A stretch of 64,000 nucleotides of DNA, from positions 11,845,626 to 11,909,625 of the forward strand of contig CM063110.1 of the NCBI GenBank assembly GCA_031841125.1, written 5' to 3'. The position numbers were made by a program, and so were the translations under genes. Every line of letters begins with the position of its first letter. Position 1 is the first letter of the stretch. The DNA is from Acanthococcus lagerstroemiae (taxonomy: Eukaryota > Arthropoda > Insecta > Hemiptera > Eriococcidae). The notes under the pieces were generated by a model that saw only the letters and a list, made by a program, of their open reading frames with translations, was not told the origin of the DNA and ran no database searches. Below, piece after piece: positions 10,863 through 21,357 of this stretch.

Positions 10863-12190
10863 ATCAAGTGAAGGTAGTGAAGAAAGAGATTCAACCCCTA
10901 CGATTGTAGCGGTTTGGCTGCGAAGTCGATGATCAATCGCTTACGACGTTTTGTCTACTCGGAATTTCTATACTAAGTAGGTGCTGCGTGTATAGGTCTA
11001 GATGAGGAGTAGATGCAGATTCCGACCTAAAGAAATTGGTTGTATCCGTTGTGTTGGTGGTGCCAGACGTTGGCCAAGTTGAGGGACGAATCGCATGTCG
11101 AAGGCACGTGGTGACAGCATGTGAAAATTAGATGAAAATTCACCACAAAATAAATAGAGATGGTCGACGAGCCGCACGAACGTCTCGTGTTCTGTTGTTT
11201 TCGTTCGCCTCTAAATTGGACTGAGCCTTATACGGCGCTGCTAAAAGATCATTACAAAATTAATTATTTCCTTCAAGAAGAATAGAGCTAGCTGCGTTAT
11301 TGACAGATGGTCGATGGAGAAGATTAGTCGAACAGTTTTATAAATTTATTAAGAAACGTATAATTAAAGCGAATTGTTTACCAAAAAACCAACCACGTAC
11401 GTGTAATTATACGTCGTTTTTTCCGCTCAAATTGGCCTTTCTGAACAAACGTCACATCACCGTCATCGAGCTCGGTGCTCATTCGCATTTTCGTTCATCC
11501 ACGTCGGTGATGACTGTGTGCGGTAGCATCGGCTATAATTTCGTATCTTGCGAGTTAATTAGAATAATTCTAGTTTTCAGTTGTCGATGACTACTGGTTG
11601 TAGTTCAGACCATGAGAAGGAAAGTTCGGCGAAAATCTGCAGAAAGCTGAAAACTATAATTCGTATAGTTCCTATCGAACTATGCTCTCACAACTGCTCA
11701 ACTCACTGACTCTCAACTGGGCAGGAACACAAGAGGTGGAAATGGAGGCATTGCTCCTGGGCAACATGGTTTGCTCCTGGTCCTAACAAAAAATAAAATT
11801 CATCGTTCTTCTATCGTCACCCATACTTTTGTTGAAATTTCCTTCTCCAAAATCTTAGTCTGCCCCCCTTGTTACGACCCTACAACTGCCGTGACAATTT
11901 TTGGAAATCTTTTTACGAGCAGGTTTTGGCTCTCCCCCGCAAAACATCTTAACGAACAGAAAAAGATAGGCAGCGTGCTTTGTAGCCCGACGCATACCAT
12001 TCATTCTCATTCTGAACAGCCCCATTTGGGAATGCTCCATTCTTTACGGAAAAAAAGATAAAAATGAATGCAGTTTTCCATTAAGTACCTCTGGCAATGG
12101 CAAAGTACCTTCAACTACTCTGCGATCGCTGCCGATAGAAATATAGCATCGGAAGTTGACAGTATCAGTCAATTTTTTCCCCCGAGGAGG
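10863..12190. other. Non-repetitive spacer
   Basis: No domain recognised in six frames. 11140-11600 has high CpG content and no homopolymer tracts, and looks like unique sequence. ORFs 11300-11590 and 11771-12061 have no recognisable similarity and are not supported as genes. Confidence 0.4.
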
Positions 12191-12589
12191 GAGAGGGAAA
12201 ATCTTTATGACCAGCTGAGACACTTTAATCTTTAATTCTCACGTAAAAGTCTTTCAGACTGTCTTAAACTCATTTAAAGTTCTTTAATCAAATATGTACT
12301 TACTATTGCGGGCATGCGACTACAAAAAAAAAAGTCAACATGACTAGATGTGCAACTTACTTTGTAGGTAGATAATATGCAACCAAATTTAAAGGGCAAC
12401 GAAGAGTATTAATGAAGGAGCAGTTGGAAGACGAAGAAAATTAAGACTTGATTAAGACTCTTTTGACTTTCTATGACCCTTGAAACTGCCCATCGCGACT
12501 GAGTTCGGTTTCTTTTCCATGTAGTCCGGGTATACTAACTGAATCTACCCTGCATTTTTTGATGCAAAGGTGCCACTTGACTTATTTGT

Positions 12590-12803
12590 AGGTAAGCGCA
12601 GTCCCATCTGGCCCTGGGGTCCGATCTTGTTTTAGTCTATTGAGGGTGAATCTTTTCCTTGCTGTGCACATTTTCTTGTCAGTTATCTGGGCTGCCGTCT
12701 TTCGGTCTCTTGTCTAAGTATAGTTCCCTGTAAAATTCCGTGGCTAGTTTGGCTATTTTATCGTGATCGCTGAATGTTTCCCCTCCTTGGTTTTTAATTT
12801 TGG
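12590..12803 (-). pseudogene. RTE-type LINE, region just N-terminal to the RT
   Basis: The minus strand reads KIKNQGGETFSDHDKIAKLA, then TEFYRELYLDKRPKDGSPDN, a stop, and after a frameshift DRTPGPDGT. The pattern 'KIKN.GGE...D...IA..A..FY..LY' followed by 'PGPDG' is the standard approach to the reverse transcriptase domain in RTE-like LINEs. The catalytic part of the RT is absent. The neighbouring RTE tail (12963-13560) lies upstream of it on the same strand, so the order is C-terminus first. They are two separate copies, not one split copy. Confidence 0.7.
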
Positions 12804-12811
12804 GGAGGAGG

Positions 12812-12935
12812 CATTGGCGTCAGCGGCGTAGCCAACCCAGTATTCGTGGGGAAGTCTGGTCTTGACCAAAGGGCGGAGGGGGTGTTGGAGAGAAAGCTAA
12901 AATTAGAAAAACCACTAATAATAATAAAATAACCT
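12812..12935 (+). mobile_element. GCGTAGCC-end MITE family B, copy 1 (partial)
   Basis: 'GGCATTGGCGTCAG' leads into 'GGCGTAGCCAACCCAGTATT', then 'AGTCTGGTCTTGACC' and 'AGAGAAAGCTAAAATTAGA'. The same series occurs at 16399-16560, and inverted at 33796-33955. This copy loses similarity before the far terminal repeat. It lies between two RTE fragments. Confidence 0.7.
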
Positions 12936-12962
12936 TTATTTGGAACCACATTACTGGGTGTT

Positions 12963-13565
12963 TTGCTGACACGCCGTGATTTTTATGTTCTATTTATACC
13001 TACCTACATTTTGTTCCTATTTGTATACGCTAGCGTCCTATACCCTGAATGTACCCCCGGCCCATATCGGGCAAAGGTGTATCTCACCCTGTCCAATTCC
13101 TTTCGTTCCTGCGCAATTTGCTGGAATTGTTTGTTTTTTAGGAACAGATCGATCTCGTTCCACCTAATTTTGGGTTTTCCTCTTTTCCTTTTTTTATGTC
13201 CTAGAAACCAGAACTGGTTTGGCATGCCCATCGGTTGGGAGGTAGCCTGGCTACGTGTCCCACCCACCCACATTTTAGATTTCGAATGGTTTGTATCCAG
13301 TTTTTTATATTGGGCAATCTGTTGTGAATGGTTGTTATGCTGATGTGATCTTTTAATTTACATCCTAGAATTGATCTCATCATTGAATTTTGGGCAGTTT
13401 GTTTTCTTTTTATTAGCTTTGAGGTGAGGGTGAGGGACCAGGCGGGGGAGCCGTACGTAAGAACTGGACCGACACACATATTTAAGGTATCGCTTTTTTG
13501 GTAATTTTTGAAGTTTCCTTTAAAGATATGTTTGAGAGCCCAACATTTTTTCCATGCCAAAGTGA
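12963..13565 (-). pseudogene. RTE-type LINE, RT thumb to C-terminus
   Basis: Minus-strand frames give AWKKCWALKHIFKGNFKNYQ, then VLTYGSPAWSLT, then GWVGHVARLPPNRWA. After a frameshift near 13230 comes RGKPKIRWNEIDLFL, then QQIAQERKELDRVRYTFARY, ending in GPG. 'LTYG...WSLT', 'GHVARL..NRW' and 'RG.P..RW' are the conserved blocks after the RT of RTE elements, and this copy reaches the family's C-terminal end. The RT active site is missing. A plus-strand ORF of 126 codons over 12963-13343 is only the shadow of this relic. Confidence 0.85.
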
Positions 13566-13694
13566 TCCTGCGATTTACTTTTTTTTTTCTGTTCTATTTT
13601 CTAATGAAATTGTTTGTCCCAGGTAGATTATTTCCGATACTATTTCCAGCTCTTTCTTTTCGACTTTTATTTTTGGGGGTTTGTGGTTGTAGTT

Positions 13695-13820
13695 CAGGGT
13701 GTCCATTCTCTGGAAAACCTGGAATACCTGGAAAAGTAAGGGAATTTTGTCCGGCTGGAAAAGTCAGGGAATTTTGGAATTTCCAGCATTTTTCACCTAA
13801 AAGTCAGGGAATTTTGTAAA
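13695..13820. repeat. 'CTGGAAAAGTCAGGGAATTTT' short-unit repeat
   Basis: Units 'CTGGAAAA(C/G)(C/T)' plus 'AGTCAGGGAATTTT' recur three times (near 13729, 13756 and 13800), starting beside 'CAGGGTGTCCA'. A further copy is near 16270. 'GGTAGACACCCTG' ends at about 21680 and 29470 resemble the boundary of the same repeat. Its class is unknown to me. Confidence 0.6.
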
Positions 13821-14086
13821 AAAAATCGACTGCGAAAATCTGTAGTATTTCAAACAGATTTTACCCTATTTGTTATTTAAAAAAATTTCCTTCGCTTCGC
13901 TCAGGCACTTTTCTTTTCTTTTTTCTTTCACAGGAGAAGGGCGTGGGTAATACAACCCCTCTCCGTCTCAGTAGTAGATACAGAGTGTGTTGGTGTATTC
14001 TTTTCGCGTCTACATCTTTCTATCAAGGCTGCTATACGCTTAACGGATTTCGTATTTCGTGACTTTTCACAAACCATTTCACAAAA

Positions 14087-14094
14087 AATATGAC
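14087..14094. repeat. Left 8-bp TSD of the hAT element
   Basis: AATATGAC, identical to 14734-14741 on the other side of the element. Confidence 0.93.
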
Positions 14095-14733
14095 CAGGGA
14101 AAATTATTTTATGTTTCAACATATTTTTCCTATTAATTCATATAGGGAATATCCATCATATCTTTATGATTTATGTAATATGCAGTCCATTGGACCCAAC
14201 TTGATTGGACATATTTTGACATATTTTGCTATTAAAAGCATATAAATGCATATTTGTATTATTTTCCTCGGTTTTTGGTTATATTTTGGGAATATCTGGC
14301 CATTCTAGAGAACTTTTCAGGAATATTTCTACTTTTCTGCTGGAAAACAATAAAAACATCTGAAAATTCGATAAGAAATGAAATGACAGAAACTGGTTGG
14401 TTGTACATTAGCATTCCTACATTTTTTCATGGTTCAAATCCGAATGCGGATTTAAAGTTGTACTTCTGAATTATGTTATCTGTGGATCTGTGGCATGTGT
14501 TGATTTCTTTATCTGTGATGGAATAAGTTTTTGTGTTTGTAATTTCTGACCATAGACATGGTGTCACAATTATTCAGCTTGGAAAGTCCTGCACTTTGGT
14601 ACCCATACCGTGTTACTAAACATTTTGAGCATATTTTACACATGAGGGAATATATTGACATATTTTGGCCTTTTTGGGGGAATATTATATACGCATATTT
14701 CACTGTTCTGAGGACATAAAATAATTTTCCCTG
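14095..14733. mobile_element. Non-autonomous hAT transposon, 639 bp, apparently complete
   Basis: The element starts with CAGGGAAAATTATTTTATGT (14095-14114) and ends with its exact reverse complement (14714-14733). It is flanked by a perfect 8-bp direct repeat, AATATGAC (14087-14094 and 14734-14741). Both the CAGGG terminus and the 8-bp TSD are typical of hAT transposons. Inside are many subterminal 'CATATTTT'/'GCATAT' words on both sides, of the sort hAT transposases bind. The internal sequence has no transposase similarity, so mobility would depend on an autonomous relative elsewhere. Perfect TIRs and TSD suggest a recent insertion relative to most elements here. Confidence 0.93.
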
Positions 14734-15037
14734 AATATGACGAAACGCGTACCATAAACTTCTCCCAATATCAGCTGTTTCGTGTTTTCATCTCATCCTG
14801 TTCGCGAGAATTTGAAAACCGGCGCGAAAAGACGCGAAAATGAAAAAATATTCGGTCTAACTTCTCTCCCCAGTGTAAAGATGTTTTTGAGGAAGTCGTA
14901 ATGAAACGAAAATTTGAAAACCAATGGATTCACTTTCTAGGACATCCTGCCATCGGATTTTGCTTCGGTTCCTCTCTCCTTCGCAAATGTAGATAAGGGT
15001 GAATGAAAGGGACTTTCGAAATTTTGGGGGAAGAGCA

Positions 15038-15197
15038 ATGGCCACCTAGGATTTTCTCAAATGGGGGAGGGGGGCAAAATAAGATTTTCAAGGGAGAAAA
15101 AGTCGAAAACTGAGGTATTTTTACAAATCGCCAATATTAGAGAACTATGTAAAAATATTGGGGCACGTGCCCCCCCCCCCCCCGATGCTACGTCACT
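15038..15197. mobile_element. GCGTAGC-end MITE family C, copy 1
   Basis: Collinear with 22542-22700: 'CTAGGATT.TC', 'AAGTCGAAAA.TGAGGTATTT', 'TCGCC.ATATT', 'GTAAAAATATTGGGG', a C-run (14 C at 15170-15183), and an end in 'GATGCTACGTCACT'. The inverted complement of the end (AGTGACGTAGC) resembles the start of the better preserved copy (ATGGCGTAGC), so short TIRs are likely. There is no coding capacity. Confidence 0.75.
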
Positions 15198-15279
15198 AGG
15201 AAAGAGTAATTAATCCACAAAATTTGAAAAAATCTAAAGATCGAATAGTAATTATTATCGCGTTACGAAAGAGTCCATT

Positions 15280-16050
15280 GTTTTCAAATATATGACATTT
15301 TTTTGTATCTGTAAATACTCTTAAATTGGAGCCTCTTCCGCCTCCCTAGTGCCATAATTTTCCAGATCGTAACCACCTTTTTACTTTCATAGCATTTGTC
15401 GTTAGATATGCTGCAGCTTTTTCACCTGGGTTCCAGAATTCATTTTAATAGTTATGTTCCGTCCCCCTAAACCATTCAGGCTCCACGAGAGAGGGACTAA
15501 TACCGGTTACTCTAGTTTTCCTTAAGTTCCAAATCCTTTACGAGATTCTAAAGTCAGTTTTTTGGACAGGATAGCCAGCCAAGCTCTGAGTCGCTGATTT
15601 CGAATATCGCCTCAGATTTTTATCCGACCCCTTCGAAAGCACTGTCGTAATAGGAAATTTAGCTTCTCCGGCGAAAAATTGCAGGAAACATCGAAATAGG
15701 GGTGATTTTGTGTCGCTGATTTCGAATATCGCTGCCGAGTTACCAAATTTAAGCTCCCGTGATTTTTCAGTTGATAAATTTTTAAGACGTTATTTAACAA
15801 CACTTCGAATAAATAAAATTGTATTTTTACCCTATTCGGTGGCTTTAATTAGAAAGGGTGAATTCCTGGTCAACCGTTGCTTGTCCTACGATCTCGCTAC
15901 CTCATTAGTTGCACTAGGAGGGACTGGATCCAAAAATTACCTGTAAAACCGAATACAGCGACCTCGAAAACCTATTAATCAATTTTAGAATTTTATTCCT
16001 TCACCCCACCCCCTTCACGGTCGGTATTAAGTTACACGAAAAAAAGTCTG
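15280..16050. repeat. Degenerate ~120-130-bp repeat array, block 3
   Basis: A 21-bp direct repeat ('GTCGCTGATTTCGAATATCG' plus C) occurs at about 15590 and 15711, one period of 121 apart. A further monomer at 15930-16030 carries 'ACAGCGACCTCGAAAACCTA'. 'CCTCCCTAGTGCCATAATTTT' near 15330 is the pyrimidine part of another. ORFs in this stretch are by-products of the repeat. Confidence 0.5.
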
Positions 16051-16398
16051 TGAAGTCTTTAAATTGACATTGCACCACGCTGCACCCTATAGAGCGCGTT
16101 TTCATTTCCATCATTAAATGTTTACACCTCCTCTGCCACAGATTCAGAAACACACGGTAGTAAGAAAAAAGTTTGTGGAGTGATTGACGATGTTCGAAAA
16201 AATTTGACCCCCCCCCCCTGCATGTGTAATTTCTATTTGAAGGGTTTTGAAAACTGAAAAAATTGGCGTGAAAAACCTGGAAAAGTCAGGGAAAATCATT
16301 TCCGAACAGAGGTGGACATTTTCGATTTTCCGATGTTTATTGACAGTCCCGCCTTTTTCCCTTCCTCGTTCAACTCTTTACTCATTTCTACTAGCTAG

Positions 16399-16560
16399 GC
16401 ATTGGCGTCAGTTGCGTAGCCAGCCCAGTATTCGAAGGGGAGTCTGGTCTTGACCGAAGGGGCGAGGGGGTGTTTGAGGGAGAGCTAAAATGAGAAAAAA
16501 CACTATTTGACAAAATTTCAAGGGTGGTCCAGACCTTCTTAACACCCCTCCTAGCTACGA
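16399..16560 (+). mobile_element. GCGTAGCC-end MITE family B, copy 2
   Basis: It runs from 'GGCATTGGCGTCAGTTGCGT' to 'CCTAGCTACGATA'. The two ends are imperfect inverted repeats (GTTGCGTAGCCAGC against ATCGTAGCTAGGAG). The body 'AGTCTGGTCTTGACC' and 'AGAGCTAAAATGAGAAAAAA' matches copies at 12812 and, inverted, 33796-33955. Non-coding. Confidence 0.75.
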
Positions 16561-16659
16561 TACCGATTGGAGCGTAGATTTCAACCAACTTCTTAGCTCC
16601 TCTGCTCATTATTATACTACATAATATCATTTGAACCAACTTCTTAGCTCCTCCACTCA

Positions 16660-18480
16660 GTCATTATTACTAACATCATTATCGACGTGTGTACAAAGCG
16701 TATACGAGTGCGGGGAAGACGGGGACGAGTAAACACGGTTGTTGCGTTAAGTGTGTAGGTACAGTCGTACAGCTAAAAAGGAAGGTCCGCGAGTACACGT
16801 CCTCAGATGACGATGAACTCGCTTTGAAAATGCTTCACTAATTAAAATACGTCCGTCATCGCGTCGATACGTATTTTTCTAGCCCTTATCGGACTGGTGT
16901 TCGAACGAATCGAATTTTAAAAATCATTGTCATTTGAAAGGAAAAATAATGCCAAAGGAATGGCGGACGGCTGCGGTCGCGGTGGCGATGGCGGTCTTCC
17001 GATGAAGTGTGTTGATACGAAAACGATGAATGAGTTTTCTACATCTTTGTTAGTTTTCAACGCTGAAAAGCATAATATTATGTACTTGTATTATACATAT
17101 ATATGATATTCGTAAAAGCGTAGACTGTGTGTGCTGTACCTAAAGCCGTATTATCCATTGGAATAACCTCACGTTGAACCGTTCGTCTCTTATTCTACGT
17201 AGACATTTTTTAATGAGCAACACTTATAATATAGTCTGGAGACCTTCGAGGGGGCGAGGAGGGGAGCATGAGGAACGGGGCTTTATCTGTTATCTATCAA
17301 GTTGGCGCGAGTGTGAGTGTGCTGCCTTTTGAAACGTGCATTCATTCTGCCTTTTCAAACTGCGGCGTATTCATTATGGACAGACAGAATAATATCGTCA
17401 TTGTCAAAGGTAAAATAATATTCGATATATTTTTCCATTGTTTACATATTATTCAGATCGGTTGCCCAACGAATTATTACATTTAAATGACAATTATTTT
17501 TACCACTTCGACTTTGTCATATTGTTGTTCGTCAGTCGAGTTGGTTATTTTCTCGTTTAATTGTCGACGTATATTTTTAACGATCGATTTGCATACTTAT
17601 TTGCATATTACACGTGTACACCGTGTACCCATTCGTCGTGGCGGAATGATCTTCTGTCCTCTTCCCAAGTGGGATACCTATGCGCCGTGCTAAGTGCGGA
17701 AAATTAGATTTCAGTCGTTTCGGATTATATTTTAGAGAAATCACGCTGTTTTCTTCCTCACTCAACTGGTGCAATTTTTTCGCCTTCGCAGTTCGCAGCC
17801 CTCGTTGAACTAAATGCACCGCTTGATACTCGCTCTTTGTTATTTTCATTATATTTTTTCCTCTTTTTGTGTGTGTGTGTGGTGTTCTTCGTCTTTCTAG
17901 ATTCGTTCTTCTTCTTCGTCTCTCTAGATTCATGAATGATTTAAATTAATTCGGAGTGTATAATCTCGTTGGTATTCCGGAGCTTGCCTTTGCTTCGTCA
18001 TTGGTTCGGTAACACGAGTCGCTCAAATTAATTCCTTTTACAAACTCTCCGAATTGACTGCATGCGTCGGTAGGTGTACTGGCAGCCTCGCAGGTCGCAG
18101 CGGTTTTTATAATTCAAAATATTCGGATGTGGTTTTTCGGTCGTGTATAAGGATGTATGTATATAGTTATACGAGTTTATATACATATTATATTGGAAAC
18201 AAAAGAGCGGTTCGAAAAGAATAACGATGATAAATTAATAGCGGGGATTGTTCGCCGTTTCTGCGAGTCGGAATATCGAGCCCGGGACCGGGAATGTTTT
18301 TGTAAATAAAACGAATTTTAAAATAACGGTGATTGGGAAATCGTGGCGAAACTCCCTGTGAAGACCAACAAGGAGATTAGTGCCATTTCGTTGACGGGAA
18401 GGTAAAAGAGGCTGTTGCCCCGCCGAAAATACAGAGAATCGATGTCTTGCGATATGAAGCGAGGGAGTTAGAAAATCGGG
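16660..18480. other. Non-repetitive, CpG-containing island
   Basis: About 1.8 kb without recognisable transposon sequence, with frequent CpG and AT-rich transcription-factor-like words such as TAATTA and TTAAAT. A (TG)n microsatellite lies near 17869-17883. ORFs (for example 17577-17933 on the minus strand and 17268-17486 on the plus strand) show no domain. It is a candidate for host regulatory or intronic sequence; this is inference only. Confidence 0.4.
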
Positions 18481-18575
18481 AGACAGGACATGAGTAACGT
18501 CCGACCACGACCAGTCAGTCCGCCTGAAAAACTAAAGGGGAAGTGAAGACATATGCCATTTTGGATCCAGCCGTG

Positions 18576-18637
18576 CCCGTGGATGCCGAATCCGATTACG
18601 CGGTACGCTTCGCGTAGTCGGATTCGGCATCCACGGG
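18576..18637. repeat. 27-bp hairpin inside the MULE left end
   Basis: Arms 18576-18602 and 18611-18637 are complementary over 27 bases with one mismatch, with an 8-base loop (GTACGCTT). The arm contains CCCGTGGATGCCGAATCC. The outer part of the arm is the inner edge of the MULE terminal repeat (GTGCCCGTGG), so the hairpin looks like a local inverted duplication of that terminal sequence. Confidence 0.9.
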
Positions 18638-18950
18638 CGGCAACGGCCGAAGTGCACCGTGCGACGAAAATACATGGGGCTAATTGCGCCAAGACTGCGT
18701 AGGAGCGATAAGGCGAATTGCGCCGAGACTCTTGGAGCGAATAGGCTGTATTGCGCCGCGAACGAAGATTCGGAAGAACTCAGGAAAGAATCATTCTTTT
18801 CGTCACACTTTATGCAGACTTCGAACTGCCAGGAAATCTCATTTCTGATGTGTTTAAAAGAATGTGCCTAAATTAACTGAATTATGAATATATTATAGTA
18901 GTAGGCAATACTTTTATCAATATTTGCAAAAATTCAAAAATTAAAATATT

Positions 18951-19540
18951 TTATTTGGACTTCTTCCTTGTCGATTTGGCGTAAGTAAATGACACATTTT
19001 TTGTGTAGTCAAATCGAGTCATTTTCCCAGAATTAAAGTCTTCTATTTTCTCAGCAATGAATTCACGTCGACGTTTTATTCGGTTGACCAGCACCTTTGT
19101 AGTTGTTGTGCTGTTTTGACATATTTCGGAGTGTTGCCGTAAATTCGTCACCGTAAGCATAAAACGGAACAACATTTGGATGTGAGTGATAAAAAGTACG
19201 AAGACAATTTTGAATGGAAAGCTTCGCAGGCGTTGGTAGTGCGTGCTTCTATTTTCATGGATGCCCACATTGTGGGAGGAAATTTTGCATCACCCTTTAT
19301 ATAATAATCCCACATGTAGTCCACAAACTTGACTACGCGGTCGTCATCAGGGATGCACGACATAAATTCATCCTGGAAGCAATCCTGAGCATCAACTGCT
19401 GACAAAAGGGACAAATCAAAAATCCACTGCAGTCATTTGCCTACTTCAGTCTGTGGTCTTGTTTTGTACTCAGTGGATAAACCAAGCTTCTGCATTTTCC
19501 TCCACCATGCCTGGGTCACATGGAATTAAAAATTTCCAGC
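18951..19540 (-). pseudogene. MULE transposase, C-terminal fragment
   Basis: The minus strand reads WWRKMQKLGLSTEYKTRPQT, an in-frame stop, then VDAQDCFQDEFMSCIPDDDR, KFPPTMWASMKIEARTTNAC and EAFHSKL. After a frameshift near 19180 comes IKRRREFIAEKIEDFNSGKM and YTKNVSFTYA. The 'TTNACEAFHS' block (compare 'RTTNACESFH' in animal MULE/FLYWCH-associated transposases) and the 'P.D.RV.KF..Y....Y' spacing are diagnostic. The N-terminal catalytic DDE region is not present. Confidence 0.82.
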
Positions 19541-20122
19541 CTTGAAATTACGTAACAAGTAGGTTCTTGTAGAGCTAATAATCAGCTGTTCACTAAGAAT
19601 TAGACATTCCATACATTACGTACAAAATAATTACTAACAATCCTCCCACTTATCGTACATTCATCTTTCAACGGACATACTTTAGAAGTCGAAGTCGCTG
19701 CTCAGAAGTACGATTGTTCAATGTCAAGAGATCGTTTTCGCGGCACAACCCGCCCCATGTTTTCTGAATACCTTGACGTAATTCAGCTCATCTTTCTTGA
19801 GTGCTGTGAACGCAGTTCGACTTATGTTGTCTGGGGTAGGCGGCGCAATTCGGACCATTTTTGGCGCAATTCGGTTCGAGCCCCACGGGCACGGCTGGAT
19901 CCAAAACAGCGTATGTCTTCACTTTCCCTTTAGTTCTCTAGTTCAGTTGGTCGCTGAAGCCAGGTACGTAAGTTTTCGAAAAAAGCTAGCAAACTTGAAA
20001 GTTGATCAGATCCGTGGCCAGGATTCTGTAGAAGAGGGGACTCACTAGGGGCTCACCAAAGATACCAAACTTACTTCTAACGAGGAGAGAGACATAGTAA
20101 AATTCGTTTAAACGGAACTTTC

Positions 20123-20146
20123 AGCATTTTATATGCTTTTACTACT
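20123..20146. repeat. 24-bp direct repeat, left copy, flanking an R1-like fragment
   Basis: AGCATTTTATATG followed by CTTTTACTACT, identical over 24 bases to 21358-21381. It is most simply a long target-site duplication of the LINE fragment between them, but see findings for a complication. Confidence 0.8.
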
Positions 20147-21357
20147 TCATTTTTTAAATCTCGTGAGGGGCCGAGGCACCACCCGGCGGCCAGTCCGGAA
20201 CTTTCTCCAGTGGCTCCTTGTATTCGTCGAAAAACATGGAAATAAAAATCAGGGTGTCTTTCCTCCACCACCTTACATACCTTCGAGTAGGCTTAACGCA
20301 GGGCAGGGAGGGGAACTCACATTTTTAAAATTACATCATACATGCGAAATATATTTTATACAAATAAAAATATTTACAATCTTGTTAAACTATAACTATA
20401 CTGTCTGTCATAGGAGTCTGGTTGGCTGAGTGGATAGCGCGCTGGTCTCGGAATCCGGAGGTCCCGGGTTCGAGCCCACGTAGCAACTCGCTACATTTCG
20501 ACCTAGGCCAATTTTTCGGCAAGATGAGAAGAGGACTAAGACAGTCCTAACAGCCTCCCCGGCGTCGCTGAAGTAATGCTCGAAAGGGCGGATTCCAGGG
20601 CTCTGGTTGAGAGTAAAGTTGAAAAGGGGGGATACTGTCTTTCATCTGTCGACCAGTCAGTGTCTCAGTCAGCTTGAGATTGTCTATTGTCTCCTTCAAT
20701 TTCACGACACGTCCCTATCGACTTCCATCTTCCTTCCCCGCCCGCCACTTCGGCGACACACCAAGACGGGAAGGACGCTCCAAGTAGAAGGGGCTGTCTT
20801 CATGGTCAACTGGTTACCACAAGACTTCAGCCTCAAGTTCTTTGTCGCTTCCTCGAAGTGGGTCGAGCAGATGAGTCGAGTATCAGGTTTCAGGATCTCC
20901 TACCAGTGACGCTCCTCGGGACAAGAGGGGACGCTCACAGATGCCGAGGTGTCCCTGGGCTTCTCCTTTCTCCATCAACCTTTCTCACCCGCTACGGTCA
21001 TTGTCTCTTCTGCTGCTGCTACAGCTTCGGTGGAGTGCCGCTTATCGATGTTCGTTGACGATGGGCCCGCCCTCTTCCAGGCTCTTCGACTGGCGGCTAC
21101 GGGTTCTCCCTGATTCCCGCCAGTCAACATTGGTGTGCCGCCGACAGGGACACTGGGTACGGGTCCACCCTGATTCCCGGTGCTACAGCCTGCGACGGTT
21201 TCTGGACGGCGGGTGCGGGTCCATCCTGATTCCCGCTGTCCGTTGGTTGGTGATGCTCTTACTACTGGGTATACTTGAGCGAAAACCGTAACGCTCCCCC
21301 CGTAACACGTCCCCGACACGAATTCAGTGATTGACATTTCCATGGAAATTTATTATT
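20147..21357 (-). mobile_element. R1-like LINE 3' region, copy 1, with nested SINE
   Basis: Minus-strand LINE tail, homologous over most of its length to 44085-44900. Shared blocks include 'GTGTCTCAGTCAGCTTGAGA', 'TTGTCTATTGTCTCC', 'CACAAGACTTCAGCC' and 'TCTTCTGCTGCTGCT'. The second copy runs on into an R1-type C-terminal domain; this one diverges from it at about 21253. The 3' end on the minus strand is 'CACGAGATTTAAAAAA'. The fragment is bracketed by a perfect 24-bp direct repeat and interrupted by a SINE at 20412-20631. Plus-strand ORFs of 100-123 codons here overlap this non-coding tail and are not genes. Confidence 0.7.
20412..20631 (+). mobile_element. tRNA-derived SINE, copy 2, complete promoter
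   Basis: About 220 bp. The head has both RNA polymerase III promoter boxes: the A box TGGCTGAGTGG (20423-20433) and the B box GGTTCGAGCC about 30 bases further on. Body and tail match 2117-2323. The 14-bp flanks ATACTGTCTGTCAT (20398-20411) and ATACTGTCTTTCAT (20632-20645) are a TSD with one mismatch. It sits inside an R1-like tail whose uninterrupted counterpart is at 44270-44310, confirming the insertion point. The tRNA part cannot form a proper mature tRNA and is not a tRNA gene. Confidence 0.93.

Larger units (their letters stand above)
18520..19945 (-). mobile_element. MULE (Mutator-like) element, internally deleted
   Basis: Both ends carry a long inverted repeat. Plus-strand 18528-18580 ('AACTAAAGGGGAAGTGAAGA', then 'TTTTGGATCCAGCCGTGCCC') matches the reverse complement of about 19890-19940. 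Subterminal 'GAATTGCGCC' words lie inside both ends (18680-18755 and 19845-19875). Between the ends is the C-terminal part of a MULE-type transposase on the minus strand. The inner 27-bp hairpin is listed separately. TSDs could not be fixed because the outer limits are worn. At ~1.4 kb it is far shorter than an autonomous MULE, so it is a deletion derivative. Confidence 0.75.

Noticed and set aside
12963..13343. 126-codon plus-strand ORF with hydrophobic stretches
   Set aside because: It is exactly antisense to the RTE C-terminal relic on the minus strand.
17577..17933. 118-codon minus-strand ORF
   Set aside because: Arg/Lys-rich reading through a (TG)n and CTT-rich tract; no family recognised.
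20412..20490. tRNA gene with A and B boxes
   Set aside because: Same reason: it is a SINE promoter, fused to a tRNA-unrelated body and flanked by a TSD.
20607..21291. Plus-strand ORFs of 98-123 codons
   Set aside because: They overlap the non-coding tail of an R1-like LINE shared with 44.1-44.9 kb and change frame between copies.
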